A stretch of 64,000 nt of DNA from RGIG3178 sp942492795 (GCA_942492795.1 OW818639.1:1426001-1490000), one strand, 5' to 3'. Numbered from the stretch's first letter, positions 8,795 to 18,601 are shown. Notes: a model not told the origin generated them from the letters alone. Made by a program: numbers and translations.

Positions 8795-9244
8795 ATGAAG
8801 GTTTTTACAATAGGGTTTACTAAGAAGTCTGCGCAGAAATTTTTTGACCTTCTTAAGGATAATAACATTAGGCTATTGGTGGATATCAGGCTAAACAATT
8901 CTTCTCAGCTTGCCGGATTTACTAAGGGGAATGATCTGAAATATTTTCTTAAAGAAATTTGCAACTCTCAATATATTCATTTACTGGATCTTGCTCCTAC
9001 CAAGGAGATATTGGATGGTTATAAGAAAGGAGATTTGCTTTGGAAAGAATATGTAGAAAAATATATTGAACTATTAAACAGACGAGATGCCAAAGAAGTT
9101 TTGAAACAAAAATTGAAAGAGGACTTTGATCATATATGTTTGTTATGTAGTGAAGCAACTCCAGACAATTGCCATAGGCGGCTTGCAGCTGAATATATTA
9201 GGGAAAGATTTACGGATCAAAATATAGAGATTGTTCATATTTAA
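8795..9244 (+). CDS. DUF488 family protein (second of a tandem pair)
   Basis: A shorter DUF488 member of 149 aa. It keeps FTIGFTKKSAQKFF, the DIR motif (VDIRLNNSSQLAGF at about 29-42) and the cluster CSEATPDNCHRR at about 117-128. Sequence similarity to the upstream gene is low outside these motifs, so this is an old duplication or a fixed pairing of two subtypes. The ATG is preceded by TTGGAGGATT overlapping the stop region of the first gene, which indicates translational coupling. The pairing suggests a heteromeric unit with the following dual-OB protein. Confidence 0.85.
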   Translation: MKVFTIGFTKKSAQKFFDLLKDNNIRLLVDIRLNNSSQLAGFTKGNDLKYFLKEICNSQYIHLLDLAPTKEILDGYKKGDLLWKEYVEKYIELLNRRDAKEVLKQKLKEDFDHICLLCSEATPDNCHRRLAAEYIRERFTDQNIEIVHI

Positions 9245-9278
9245 GCAGTTGGAATAAATAGTGGGAGTGGTAGGGTTA

Positions 9279-9944
9279 ATGGATAAAACCATTATTTTAC
9301 TTGCATGTTCAAGAAAAATGAGTAACTTTTGTGTTGCTGGTATAGACAGCGATACAGGTCATTGGGTGAGAATTGTTTCGGAAGACAGCAGTATACAACA
9401 CGCTATAAGATTGGAAGATATGAGTTATGAAAATGGTAGTATGCCGCAGATGTTTGATATCATTAGGATACAATGCAAGCATCACTCTCCTACTTACTAT
9501 CAACCTGAGAATTGGGTTTTTGATAACCATTATTATTGGCAAAAGGTTGGCTGCTCCAATATTACTTCAGTTTTAAAAATGCATTCAGTTGATACCCCTA
9601 CATACATATTCTATGATTCTTCTTGGAAAGTAGAGGCAGACTATATATCACAAGTAAGTTCAGATCACAAGCATTCATTAACACTTATTCGTCCTAATAA
9701 TTTGAAGGTATGCGTTGAGTCGAGATCAAATAGGCTAAACCAAAAATCGATGTATGCCCAATTCAACTATAACGGAAACTACTACAATTATATTAAGATC
9801 ACAGATCCAATCTTTGAAGACATATATTCCGGATTTGAAAATGGCACTTATACCATAAATGGTCATGCATTACTGGTATTAAGTTTAGCAGATATATATA
9901 AGAATTATCATTACAAACTGGTTGCTACAATACTAAATATCTAA
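9279..9944 (+). CDS. Dual OB-fold domain protein
   Basis: The 221-aa product starts MDKTIILLACSRKM and continues with CVAGIDSDTGHWVRIVS, the N-terminal pattern of 'dual OB' proteins, which have two OB-like barrels and are suspected to bind nucleic acid or nucleotides. A GTG at 9261 in the same frame would add six residues; the ATG is preferred because family members begin at this motif and GGGAG lies upstream. It is 34 bp behind the DUF488 pair. DUF488 plus dual-OB neighbours recur in bacterial islands and are suspected conflict systems, but I know of no tested activity. Confidence 0.7.
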   Translation: MDKTIILLACSRKMSNFCVAGIDSDTGHWVRIVSEDSSIQHAIRLEDMSYENGSMPQMFDIIRIQCKHHSPTYYQPENWVFDNHYYWQKVGCSNITSVLKMHSVDTPTYIFYDSSWKVEADYISQVSSDHKHSLTLIRPNNLKVCVESRSNRLNQKSMYAQFNYNGNYYNYIKITDPIFEDIYSGFENGTYTINGHALLVLSLADIYKNYHYKLVATILNI

Positions 9945-10169
9945 GAGGCACCTTGGAAGAGATAAGATCTTTTGGGAAGCGAGTTTATTGTCTACAGTGG
10001 TTGGTGCATTTTCGTTAGTTTAAAATGCTAGCACATTTTGGTTAAAAATGTTGAAAGAATATTATTTATAATTAAGGTTATAAAAAAGATTGTGACTAAT
10101 ACCATAACAGAAATAGGGGATAAAGTGACAGATTCCGCGTCCTAACTAGGAGAAACGGAAGCACTAGGA

Positions 10170-10195
10170 GAAACACAGGAACGGTCTGCTGTTTC
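10170..10195. repeat. REP-like palindromic element
   Basis: GAAAC...GTTTC ends around an ACAGGAACGGTC core, matching the element at 6324-6350. It precedes copy B of the ~270-bp repeat by about 10 bp, the same arrangement as at copy A. A partial GAAACGG unit lies just upstream. Confidence 0.65.
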
Positions 10196-10204
10196 AGTCA
10201 TTAA

Positions 10205-10475
10205 AGAAAGTACTAATCCCGAACCCTCCTACGAAGACAAAAGTGTTCATTTTTAGGCTCATATGCGCCACCACAAAAAACCATAATTCGGAAATGGGCT
10301 GTGGTTTTTTCATATTAGATGGTTTATTATATGAATTATAGTATGTGCATCATTTTTGGCACACTTGTATGGTAAGATAAAGCGTAGAGGAGAATTAATG
10401 GTAGCCATGCTTTTATACTTTTCATGAAACATCGCAAAGGGACATGCCATCTTTGTAAAATCAGCTAACTTATTT
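10205..10475 (+). repeat. ~270-bp direct repeat, copy B
   Basis: Collinear with 6385-6655, with the block TATTAGATGGTTTATTATAT conserved exactly and the terminator hairpin at 10275-10310. The GAGGAGAAT-ATG mini-frame is conserved in position but differs in sequence (9 codons). The surrounding 9945-10496 gap otherwise shows no gene. Confidence 0.75.
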
Positions 10476-10496
10476 AGGTTATATCGAAAGGAATGA

Positions 10497-10850
10497 TTGC
10501 AATTGGAACAGAATATCGGGAAAAAAATCGACGCAGAAAATCTGGAACGATACTTTTCAATGAATGGTGATGATGAATATATATTTTACGCAAATAATGC
10601 TCTTTACGATGATGACTTAATAAGCAAGATACAAATAACAGAAAAAATAGCAGAATATTGGAGATACTATGGCATTGATCTAAGATTGTATATCTGGGTA
10701 GATTCAAATTATAGTATTCAAGATATACAAGTACACAAATACAAAGACAATTCATCCGGTCACGGGAGATATGACATTGATGAATTAACTCCGAATCAGC
10801 AAGAGTATCGAATATTAAAAAGAGCACTTAATCTATGTTTAGCTAAATAG
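10497..10850 (+). CDS. Small hypothetical protein
   Basis: A 117-aa acidic, soluble protein with no recognised family, starting at TTG 10497 or, with better spacing from AAAGGA, at TTG 10503. It contains an aromatic-rich middle (AEYWRYYGIDLRLYIWVD). No transmembrane segment is visible. It lies between the ~270-bp repeat and the type I R-M operon, separated from hsdM by 144 bp, so co-transcription is uncertain. Confidence 0.5.
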   Translation: MQLEQNIGKKIDAENLERYFSMNGDDEYIFYANNALYDDDLISKIQITEKIAEYWRYYGIDLRLYIWVDSNYSIQDIQVHKYKDNSSGHGRYDIDELTPNQQEYRILKRALNLCLAK

Positions 10851-10994
10851 CATGGTAGTTCTTGTTGAAGAGTTAAAGCAGAGTTAAAATAGAATCGAAT
10901 ATCTTTGAAGTTCCAACTCCATTGTTAAGCGCGGGTAGAATTAATTCGTTCGTCTGGACATGCTGATGATTACCACAAAAAGTGAGGTTCTATA

Positions 10995-13580
10995 GTGAAT
11001 AAGCAACAACTAGCAAATAAGATTTGGGAATCTGCAAATAAGATGCGTTCCAAAATAGAAGCCAACGAGTACAAAGACTACATTCTTGGCTTTATCTTCT
11101 ATAAGTTCCTTTCGGATAAAGAAGTCCGCTTCATGCAAAGCAAAGGCGCTACAGTTGAGGAAATCAAGCAATTAAGTGAAGAGGATACTGAAACCGTCAA
11201 GTACATCCAGGGCAATATCGGCTATTTCATCGCCTATAAAGACTTGCTTTCTACTTGGCTGTCGATGGGCAAAGATTTTGATGTTTCCAATGTACGCGAT
11301 GCGCTCTCTGCATTTAACCGCCTCATTGACAGTAATTACAAAAAGGTCTTTGATAACATTTTTGAAACCCTGCAAACAGGTTTATCCAAGCTGGGTGAAA
11401 GCGCAGGATCACAAACGAAAGCCATCAGCGATCTCATACAGCTGATTAAAGATATCCCGATGGACGGCAAACAGGACTATGACGTTTTAGGATTCATTTA
11501 TGAGTATCTTATTTCTAATTTTGCAGCTAATGCAGGCAAGAAAGCCGGTGAATTCTACACCCCGCATGAAGTATCGCTTTTAATGAGCGAAATTGTCGCT
11601 ACTCATCTGAAAGATCGTAAGGAAATCCAGATCTACGATCCGACGAGTGGTTCAGGAAGCTTGCTAATTAATATCGGGCGCAGCGTTGCCAAACACATTG
11701 ATGATGATGACAACATCAAATACTTCGCCCAAGAGCTGAAACAGAATACCTATAACCTGACCCGTATGAATCTCGTCATGCGTGGCATTTTGCCATCAAA
11801 CATCACGACTCGAAACGGCGATACATTAGAGGACGACTGGCCGTATTTTGAAGAAAGTGACCCGGTTGGCAGCTATAACCCGCTGTATGTGGACGCGGTT
11901 GTTTCCAATCCACCATATTCGCAACAATGGGATCCGGAAGGCAAAGACACAGACCCGCGCTATGCCCGATTTGGTCTGGCACCAAAAGGGAAAGCAGACT
12001 ATGCCTTTTTACTGCATGACTTGTATCACGTCAAGCCCAATGGCATCATGGCCATTGTTCTTCCCCACGGTGTTCTATTCCGAGGTGGCGAAGAAGGTGC
12101 TATACGTAAGAACCTGATCGAGAACAATCATATCGATGTCGTCATTGGATTGCCAGCCAATATCTTTTTCGGCACAGGTATACCAACCATTATTATGGTG
12201 CTTAAACAAAAACGTGATAATACGGACGTGCTGATCATCGATGCATCAAAGGGCTTTATGAAGGTCGGCAAAAACAATATGCTTCAAGCATCGGATATAA
12301 AACGAGTATCCGATACGGTAGCTGCTCGTAAAGATGTGTCGAAGTTTGCTCGTGTGGTCAGCCGCGATGAGATTCGAAAGAACGAATACAATCTCAACAT
12401 ACCACGCTATGTGGATTCTTCCGAGGCTCCTGAAAGCTGGGATATTTACGCTTCTATGTTTGGTGGTATACCCAAAAAGGAAATTGAAGAACTCTCTGCT
12501 TATTGGCAGAATTTTCCTGAGCTAAAGACGGATTTGTTCACGAATGACCTTGGTGAACATGTACATATTGCAGAGGGCAACGTCAAAGATATCATCAAAA
12601 ACCATCCGAATGTAGTCTCTTTCAAGGAACACTACGCGAGGGCTTTCGAAGGTTTTGATGCCGAGCTATATAGAGATCTTGTAGAGTGTATGAAAACTTT
12701 GAATATCTCCAAAGAAGAAACTAAGCTTAGCGATGAAATTTTTAATCGTCTAGCAACTGTGCCGTTGGTGGATGAATACAATGCCTATCAGATCCTAAAT
12801 GATGAGTGGGTCAAGATAGCCGTTGACTTAGAAATGATTCAAACAGAAGGTTTTGACGCTACCAAGCAAGTTGACCCTAATATGGTCGTAAAGAAAAAGA
12901 ATGGAAATGATGTTGAAGTTCAAGAAGGCTGGCTAGGCAGAATCATCCCATTTGACCTAGTGCAAGAAACGCTTCTCTATGAGGAAACAACAGCCCTAAA
13001 AGAAAAGGAAGAACGCCTCATGCAGGTTGCTGCCGAGCAACAAGAAATCCTTGATTCACTGACGGAAGAAGAAAAAGAAGACTTGACGGATGTTCTGAAT
13101 GACGATAACACCGCATTTCTGGCAAACCCGGTAATTAAAATGGCTAAAGATCTGCTCAAAGGGCACGTCGCTTCAGATTACGCCGAAGACAGCCCACAAA
13201 GCAAGATCATTACTGTGATGTGCTTGCTCGATGAAGAAAGGGAACTGAAGAAAGTCATTAAGACGGATTCAGCTAAACTACACTTACGCACAAAAGAAAC
13301 CATTGAAAACCTGACAGACGAGCAAATTTCCTCTTTGCTGGAGTTAAAATGGATCACTCCACTGACGGTAGAATTACGACAGATGCCTGAAGTCATCCTG
13401 GACAAGCTCGCAGCCAAAGTGCAGGCTCTTGCGGATAAATACGCTATTACATTCGCCGATGTGGAAGACAACATCGAAGAAACAGAAGCAACACTCTCGT
13501 CCATGATTGAACAGCTCACAGGTAGCGATGTGGATATGAAGGGTCTGACTGAACTGAAAACCCTGCTGAGAGGTGAGTAA
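10995..13580 (+). CDS. hsdM: Type I restriction-modification system, DNA methyltransferase subunit M
   Basis: The 861-aa product opens with the HsdM N-terminal helical domain. The catalytic N6-adenine methyltransferase domain carries GEFYTP at 185-190, SAM-binding DPTSGSGSLL at 215-224 and catalytic NPPY at 305-308. HsdM pairs with HsdS to methylate adenine in the bipartite site. It is longer than E. coli HsdM because of an added C-terminal region (about 500-861), acidic and partly coiled-coil, a form known in Firmicutes. The GTG start follows GAGG with seven bases spacing; the stop overlaps the hsdS ribosome site. Order is M-S-R on one strand. Confidence 0.95.
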   Translation: MNKQQLANKIWESANKMRSKIEANEYKDYILGFIFYKFLSDKEVRFMQSKGATVEEIKQLSEEDTETVKYIQGNIGYFIAYKDLLSTWLSMGKDFDVSNVRDALSAFNRLIDSNYKKVFDNIFETLQTGLSKLGESAGSQTKAISDLIQLIKDIPMDGKQDYDVLGFIYEYLISNFAANAGKKAGEFYTPHEVSLLMSEIVATHLKDRKEIQIYDPTSGSGSLLINIGRSVAKHIDDDDNIKYFAQELKQNTYNLTRMNLVMRGILPSNITTRNGDTLEDDWPYFEESDPVGSYNPLYVDAVVSNPPYSQQWDPEGKDTDPRYARFGLAPKGKADYAFLLHDLYHVKPNGIMAIVLPHGVLFRGGEEGAIRKNLIENNHIDVVIGLPANIFFGTGIPTIIMVLKQKRDNTDVLIIDASKGFMKVGKNNMLQASDIKRVSDTVAARKDVSKFARVVSRDEIRKNEYNLNIPRYVDSSEAPESWDIYASMFGGIPKKEIEELSAYWQNFPELKTDLFTNDLGEHVHIAEGNVKDIIKNHPNVVSFKEHYARAFEGFDAELYRDLVECMKTLNISKEETKLSDEIFNRLATVPLVDEYNAYQILNDEWVKIAVDLEMIQTEGFDATKQVDPNMVVKKKNGNDVEVQEGWLGRIIPFDLVQETLLYEETTALKEKEERLMQVAAEQQEILDSLTEEEKEDLTDVLNDDNTAFLANPVIKMAKDLLKGHVASDYAEDSPQSKIITVMCLLDEERELKKVIKTDSAKLHLRTKETIENLTDEQISSLLELKWITPLTVELRQMPEVILDKLAAKVQALADKYAITFADVEDNIEETEATLSSMIEQLTGSDVDMKGLTELKTLLRGE

Positions 13581-13581
13581 A

Positions 13582-14802
13582 ATGCTTGAAAAAGCAAAAG
13601 TACCTGCGATCAGGTTCAAAGGGTTCACCGACGCTTGGGAACAGCGTAAGGTTGGAGAGCTGCTCATAGAACGCAATGAACAAGCACCTATGAGTGATGA
13701 ATATCTCCTTATGGCTTTCATAGCAAACGAAGGTGTTGCACCAAAGGGAGAACGATATGATCGAAGTTCATTGGTTTCTGATACAGAAAACAAACTATAT
13801 AAACGAACCGAATCCGGGGACTTTATTTACAGTTCAAATAATCTGGAAACAGGGTCTATCGGTTTGAATAAGTATGGAAATGCCTCGATTTCTCCTGTTT
13901 ACAGTGTTTTTCAGCCAACCGGAATTGCTGACTCTGATTTCTTAGGTCGTCGTCTGGTGCGTAAAGACTTTATCAACGCAATGGTTAAATGGCGTCAAGG
14001 TGTCATATATGGACAATGGAGAATTCACGAATCCGACTTCATCAAAATAGAGATTCCAGTTCCATCAGGGGAAGAACAGCGGAAAATTGGAGCTATTCTT
14101 GATGATCTCGACAATCTTATTACCCTTCATCAGCGTAAGCTTTTGAAACTAAAAAATATTAAAAAAGCCATGCTTGAAAAAATGTTTCCTAAAAACGGAA
14201 GTAACGTTCCTGAAATTCGATTCGCTGGATTTACTGATGCTTGGGAACAGCGTAAGTTGGGAGATATCGCTGATATTATTGGCGGTGGGACTCCTAGTAC
14301 AATGAATTCTGATTATTGGGATGGAGATATTGATTGGTATGCTCCTGCTGAGATGGAAGGGCAAAGGTACACCGTTGGCAGCACAAGAAAAATTACTGAC
14401 TTGGGGCTTCAAAAAAGTTCTGCGAGGTTATTGCCGGCAGGAAAAACAGTATTGTTTACAAGCCGAGCTGGAATCGGAAAAATGGCGATTCTACAGCATT
14501 CCGCAGCTACCAATCAGGGGTTTCAATCTCTCGTTTTAAGAGATGGGTACAATTCATATTTTGTTTATACAATGGGAGATCAAATTAAGGAGAAAGCTGA
14601 AGGAGTAGCCTCTGGATCAACCTTCTTGGAAATCTCAGGCAAGATGCTTGGGAATCTTGAAATAAAGGTTCCCTCCTTAGCTGAGCAAAACAAACTTGCT
14701 GATTATTTCCGACAGCTCGACGACCTTATCATTCTTCATCAGAATAAGTATGAAAAATTGCAGAATCTCAAAAAAGCTTGTCTTGAGAAGATGTTTGTAT
14801 AA
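13582..14802 (+). CDS. hsdS: Type I restriction-modification system, specificity subunit S
   Basis: The 406-aa HsdS has two target-recognition domains, each introduced by the same motif (RFKGFTDAWEQRK and RFAGFTDAWEQRK) and each closed by a conserved helix (LITLHQRKLLKLKNIKKAM / LIILHQNKYEKLQNLKKAC). The motif is nearly identical at DNA level, with an 18-base perfect repeat at 13633-13650 and 14239-14256. The two recognition domains differ strongly, so the target is asymmetric and bipartite. The ATG at 13582 has a GAGGTGAG site; a GTG at 13573 overlapping the hsdM stop is an alternative. Confidence 0.93.
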   Translation: MLEKAKVPAIRFKGFTDAWEQRKVGELLIERNEQAPMSDEYLLMAFIANEGVAPKGERYDRSSLVSDTENKLYKRTESGDFIYSSNNLETGSIGLNKYGNASISPVYSVFQPTGIADSDFLGRRLVRKDFINAMVKWRQGVIYGQWRIHESDFIKIEIPVPSGEEQRKIGAILDDLDNLITLHQRKLLKLKNIKKAMLEKMFPKNGSNVPEIRFAGFTDAWEQRKLGDIADIIGGGTPSTMNSDYWDGDIDWYAPAEMEGQRYTVGSTRKITDLGLQKSSARLLPAGKTVLFTSRAGIGKMAILQHSAATNQGFQSLVLRDGYNSYFVYTMGDQIKEKAEGVASGSTFLEISGKMLGNLEIKVPSLAEQNKLADYFRQLDDLIILHQNKYEKLQNLKKACLEKMFV

Positions 14803-14819
14803 GAAAGGAGCGTGAACTT

Positions 14820-17800
14820 GTGATATTTAAAACCGAAGCCGAATTTGAAGCAGCCATGATTGCTGCCTTGCAGAATAAAGGTTGGGAAAATCAAGTTCTT
14901 AAATACCCCACAGAAGAGGTATTGCTCAAGAACTGGGCGGATATTTTGTTTGAGAACAATCGTGGTATAGATCGGTTGAATGATGCTCCTTTGACGGATA
15001 CGGAGATGCAACAGATTCTTGAGCAAATTTTGGCTCTGCGTACTCCCTTAAAGCTCAATGGCTTTATTAACGGTAAGACGGTCTCCATTACCCGTGATAA
15101 TCCGGATGATTCTTTTCATCTTGGCAAAGAAGTGAGCCTCAAGATTTATGACCGTCATGAAATAGCCGCCGGGCAAAGCAGGTACCAAATAGCGCAGCAG
15201 CCTAAATATAAACCCAAGTCGAAAATTCTTAATGACCGCCGCGGCGATTTGATGCTGCTTATTAACGGTATGCCCGTGTTTCATTTGGAGCTGAAAAAGA
15301 CTGGCATTCCTGTAAGTCAGGCGTATTACCAGATTGAAAAGTACTCTGATGAGGGTATCTTCACAGGGATCTTCTCTTTGGTGCAGATATTTGTGGCGAT
15401 GCAGCCGGATGAGACAGTCTACTTTGCTAATCCTGGTCCGGATGGGGTCTTTAATAAAGACTTTTATTTCCATTGGGCTGATTTCAACAACGAGCCCATC
15501 AACAATTGGAGAGATATCGCAACCTATCTTTTGTCGATTCCGATGGCTCATCAGATGATCGGTTTTTACACGGTAGCTGACGATTCAGATGGCGTGCTTA
15601 AAGTAATGCGTAGCTATCAGTATTTTGCGGCCAATGCAATCTCTGACCGTGTATCAAAGGTTGACTGGAGCGATAAGCAGCTTCTTGGAGGCTATATTTG
15701 GCACACAACAGGCTCTGGAAAAACGATGACGAGCTTTAAATCTGCCCAGCTCATTGCTAATTCGAAGGATGCCGATAAAGTTATCTTCCTGATGGACAGG
15801 ATCGAACTCGGTACGCAGTCGCTTCGGGAGTATCGTGCTTTTGCGGAAGACAACGAGGAGGTGCAGGCGACGGAGGACACCCACGCTCTTATCACGAAGC
15901 TGAAAAGCAAGAATCCTGCCGATACCCTGATTGTCACATCCATTCAAAAGATGAGCAATATAAAGGATGAAGAAGGCGGATTGAATGCCGCTGATATTAA
16001 GGCGATGAGCTCCAAGCGAATCGTTTTCATCGTGGATGAAGCACATCGCTCTACGTTTGGAGAAATGTTGATCGCCGTTAAACAGACATTCCCTGGTGCC
16101 GTGTTTTTTGGATTTACCGGCACACCTATTCAATCGGAAAATCAGATAAATATGAATACTACTGCGACCGTTTTTGGCAATGAGCTACACCGCTACAGCA
16201 TTGCTGACGGGATTCGTGACGGGAATGTACTCGGTTTCGATCCATACAAGATTCTGACCTATAGGGACATTGATCTGCGTAAAGCGGTGGCGCTTATGTT
16301 GGTGAATGCCGCTACAGAAGAAGAAGCCATTAAAGACCCGATGAAAGCAAAAAAATATTACCATTACATGGATGCTTCCAAAGTAAAAATGGCCGGACAC
16401 AGTGAAAAGAGTGGCAAATACATCAAAGGCATTGAAGACTATCTGCCAAGAGAACAGTACGAGCGTGCCGAACACCAGAAAATGGTTGTTCGGGACATTT
16501 TAGACAACTGGCTGCGGTTGAGTCATGCCTCGAAGTTCCATGCGATTTTTGCCACCAGCAGCATCCCGGAAGCCATTGAATATTACAGACTGATCAAAGA
16601 GTCAAAACCTGAGTTTAAAATCACGGCTCTTTTTGATCCAAACATCGACAATAATGGTGGTGTAAAGTTCAAGGAAGACGGCCTTGTTGAGCTTTTGGAA
16701 GATTACAACGCAAGATATCAGCAGGACTTTACTTTAGCCACCCACGGGAAATTCAAGAAGGATATTGCAGCACGCCTGGCGCATAAAAAACCCTATGAAC
16801 GTATCGAGCGAACCCCCGAAAAACAGATTGACCTTTTGATTGTTGTAGATCAGATGCTCACTGGCTTTGACTCTAAGTGGGTGAACACACTTTACATGGA
16901 TAAGGTGCTCAAATACCAGAACATCATTCAGGCATTCTCCCGCACCAACCGCCTGTTTGGCCCGGATAAGCCTTTCGGCACGATTCGTTATTACCGGTAT
17001 CCAAACACGATGGAAAGAAACATTAATAATGCAATAGCTCTTTACTCCGGCAATAGGCCGCTGGGTTTGTTTGTAGAACATCTAGACTACAACTTGGAGA
17101 AGATGAATCAAATCTTTGCGGATATTTCACGACTGTTTACTATAGCTGGCATCTCTGACTTTTCCCGCCTGCCAGAAGATTTAGACGAGTGCGGCAGGTT
17201 TGCCAAGTTGTTCAGTAGTCTTAATGATTACCTCCAAGCAGCAAAGATTCAAGGGTTCACATGGAAACAACAGAAATATTCTTTTGAAAATCCCAATAAG
17301 GTGATCGAGATGGAATTCGATGAGAATACCTATCTGATCTTAGCTTTGCGTTACAAAGAGCTTTTTGTGGTAGGCGGTGGAGGTGGCGGTGATATCCCGT
17401 TTGAAATTGATGGATATCTGGTGGCCATCGACACGGGAAGAATCGATACCGATTACATGAACTCACGTTTTGAGAAATATCTTAAAGTGCTGCTCCAAAA
17501 GGATGTTGACCAAGAGCAGCTTCAAGCAACCTTAGATGAGTTGCATAAATCTTTTGCGACCCTTACCCAAGAAGAACAGAAGTATGCCAACATTTTTATC
17601 CATGATGTGCAAAGTGGAGATGTTGAAATTGAGGATGACAAATCTTTTAGAGACTATATTACTGAATACCAATTCCGCGCTAAAAATGAGCAAGTCCGCC
17701 AACTAGCGAACGCTCTTGGAATTGATATTCCAAAGTTGACAAACCTTATGAATATTGATATTACCGAAGCGAACATCAATGAATATGGTAGGTTTGATGA

Positions 17801-17945
17801 TCTAAAGAAAACCGTAGACAGGGACAAAGCAAAAGCATACTTTGAAGCCTTAGAAGGCGCGAGTATTCCCGCATTTCGCCTGAGCATTAAAATTGAAAAG
17901 TTGCTCAAAGAATTTATCTTGAGTGGAGGATTCGATATTGGTTGA
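14820..17945 (+). CDS. hsdR: Type I restriction-modification system, endonuclease/translocase subunit R
   Basis: The 1041-aa HsdR subunit has a PD-(D/E)xK nuclease domain (D143, then E157-x-K159 in HLELKK). It is followed by a superfamily 2 translocase with Walker A TTGSGKT at 296-302 and DEAH at 406-409, and a C-terminal helical region for complex assembly. It cleaves unmethylated DNA after translocation, together with HsdM and HsdS. The GTG start follows AAGGAG. All catalytic residues are present, so the system appears intact. Confidence 0.95.
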   Translation: MIFKTEAEFEAAMIAALQNKGWENQVLKYPTEEVLLKNWADILFENNRGIDRLNDAPLTDTEMQQILEQILALRTPLKLNGFINGKTVSITRDNPDDSFHLGKEVSLKIYDRHEIAAGQSRYQIAQQPKYKPKSKILNDRRGDLMLLINGMPVFHLELKKTGIPVSQAYYQIEKYSDEGIFTGIFSLVQIFVAMQPDETVYFANPGPDGVFNKDFYFHWADFNNEPINNWRDIATYLLSIPMAHQMIGFYTVADDSDGVLKVMRSYQYFAANAISDRVSKVDWSDKQLLGGYIWHTTGSGKTMTSFKSAQLIANSKDADKVIFLMDRIELGTQSLREYRAFAEDNEEVQATEDTHALITKLKSKNPADTLIVTSIQKMSNIKDEEGGLNAADIKAMSSKRIVFIVDEAHRSTFGEMLIAVKQTFPGAVFFGFTGTPIQSENQINMNTTATVFGNELHRYSIADGIRDGNVLGFDPYKILTYRDIDLRKAVALMLVNAATEEEAIKDPMKAKKYYHYMDASKVKMAGHSEKSGKYIKGIEDYLPREQYERAEHQKMVVRDILDNWLRLSHASKFHAIFATSSIPEAIEYYRLIKESKPEFKITALFDPNIDNNGGVKFKEDGLVELLEDYNARYQQDFTLATHGKFKKDIAARLAHKKPYERIERTPEKQIDLLIVVDQMLTGFDSKWVNTLYMDKVLKYQNIIQAFSRTNRLFGPDKPFGTIRYYRYPNTMERNINNAIALYSGNRPLGLFVEHLDYNLEKMNQIFADISRLFTIAGISDFSRLPEDLDECGRFAKLFSSLNDYLQAAKIQGFTWKQQKYSFENPNKVIEMEFDENTYLILALRYKELFVVGGGGGGDIPFEIDGYLVAIDTGRIDTDYMNSRFEKYLKVLLQKDVDQEQLQATLDELHKSFATLTQEEQKYANIFIHDVQSGDVEIEDDKSFRDYITEYQFRAKNEQVRQLANALGIDIPKLTNLMNIDITEANINEYGRFDDLKKTVDRDKAKAYFEALEGASIPAFRLSIKIEKLLKEFILSGGFDIG

Positions 17946-18010
17946 GATAAGAAATAAGGTGAAGGCAAATGGGTTCTTGAAAATATAGCAAGAAAAACAG
18001 GAGAAATTAT

Positions 18011-18349
18011 ATGAAAACATTTGATTTTCCAGCATGGATCCGCTTCGGTAAATTGGACGGTACGGATACCTTTGTTACATTTGAACTGACAGACGAAGAG
18101 GCTGAACGCTTAATAGCTGTTGCACATAAAGGCAGTTATTATGGGTTGGATGAATGTGAAGAGGTATCGGACATTCATGCAAAGGTTTATTCTGCAGCGG
18201 TTGAACAAATCACACGGGAATTACGCGAATCCGATTGGTGCAAGGAAGCCCAAGACGAAAGCTGGAGAGCTGATGAACTTTATGATATTGGTGTGAATTT
18301 CCCCGAAGAATTGCAAGACTGTGAAGAAGACTGCGACCAAGACGAATAG
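18011..18349 (+). CDS. Small acidic hypothetical protein
   Basis: A 112-aa, strongly acidic protein ending in a DCEEDCDQDE tail, with a good AGGAGA site before the ATG. No family is recognised. It lies 65 bp behind hsdR on the same strand and may be co-transcribed with it. Negative charge and small size are compatible with a DNA-mimic or an accessory regulator, but nothing in the sequence proves that. Confidence 0.6.
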   Translation: MKTFDFPAWIRFGKLDGTDTFVTFELTDEEAERLIAVAHKGSYYGLDECEEVSDIHAKVYSAAVEQITRELRESDWCKEAQDESWRADELYDIGVNFPEELQDCEEDCDQDE

Positions 18350-18457
18350 GAATACCATCCATGCTTGGCTTGAGAAGTGTAATCTTCAAACAAAGAACAT
18401 TCGCGACTATGTCAACTGAACGGCAACCACTTTCAACGCTTGCGTCTAAACTCGCAG

Positions 18458-18598
18458 ATGCAATATGTGAACGTAGGTTGTACTTGCAGAGAATTGGAAG
18501 TTAGTTTCAATATACACAGATCAGAGCGCGATGTGGACATTATCCTGACCTATGTGAAGCGCTTCCAGGTAACTTTATTAAATAAAAGGAGGGTATAA
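18458..18598 (+). CDS. Possible 46-aa fragment or small ORF
   Basis: An open frame of 46 codons starting MQYVNVGCTCRELEV, with no clear ribosome site, ends just before the next gene. Just upstream (about 18360-18410) a second frame reads HAWLEKCNLQTKNIRDYVN before a stop. The two may be remains of one broken gene. Low support. Confidence 0.2.
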   Translation: MQYVNVGCTCRELEVSFNIHRSERDVDIILTYVKRFQVTLLNKRRV

Positions 18599-18601
18599 AT
18601 A

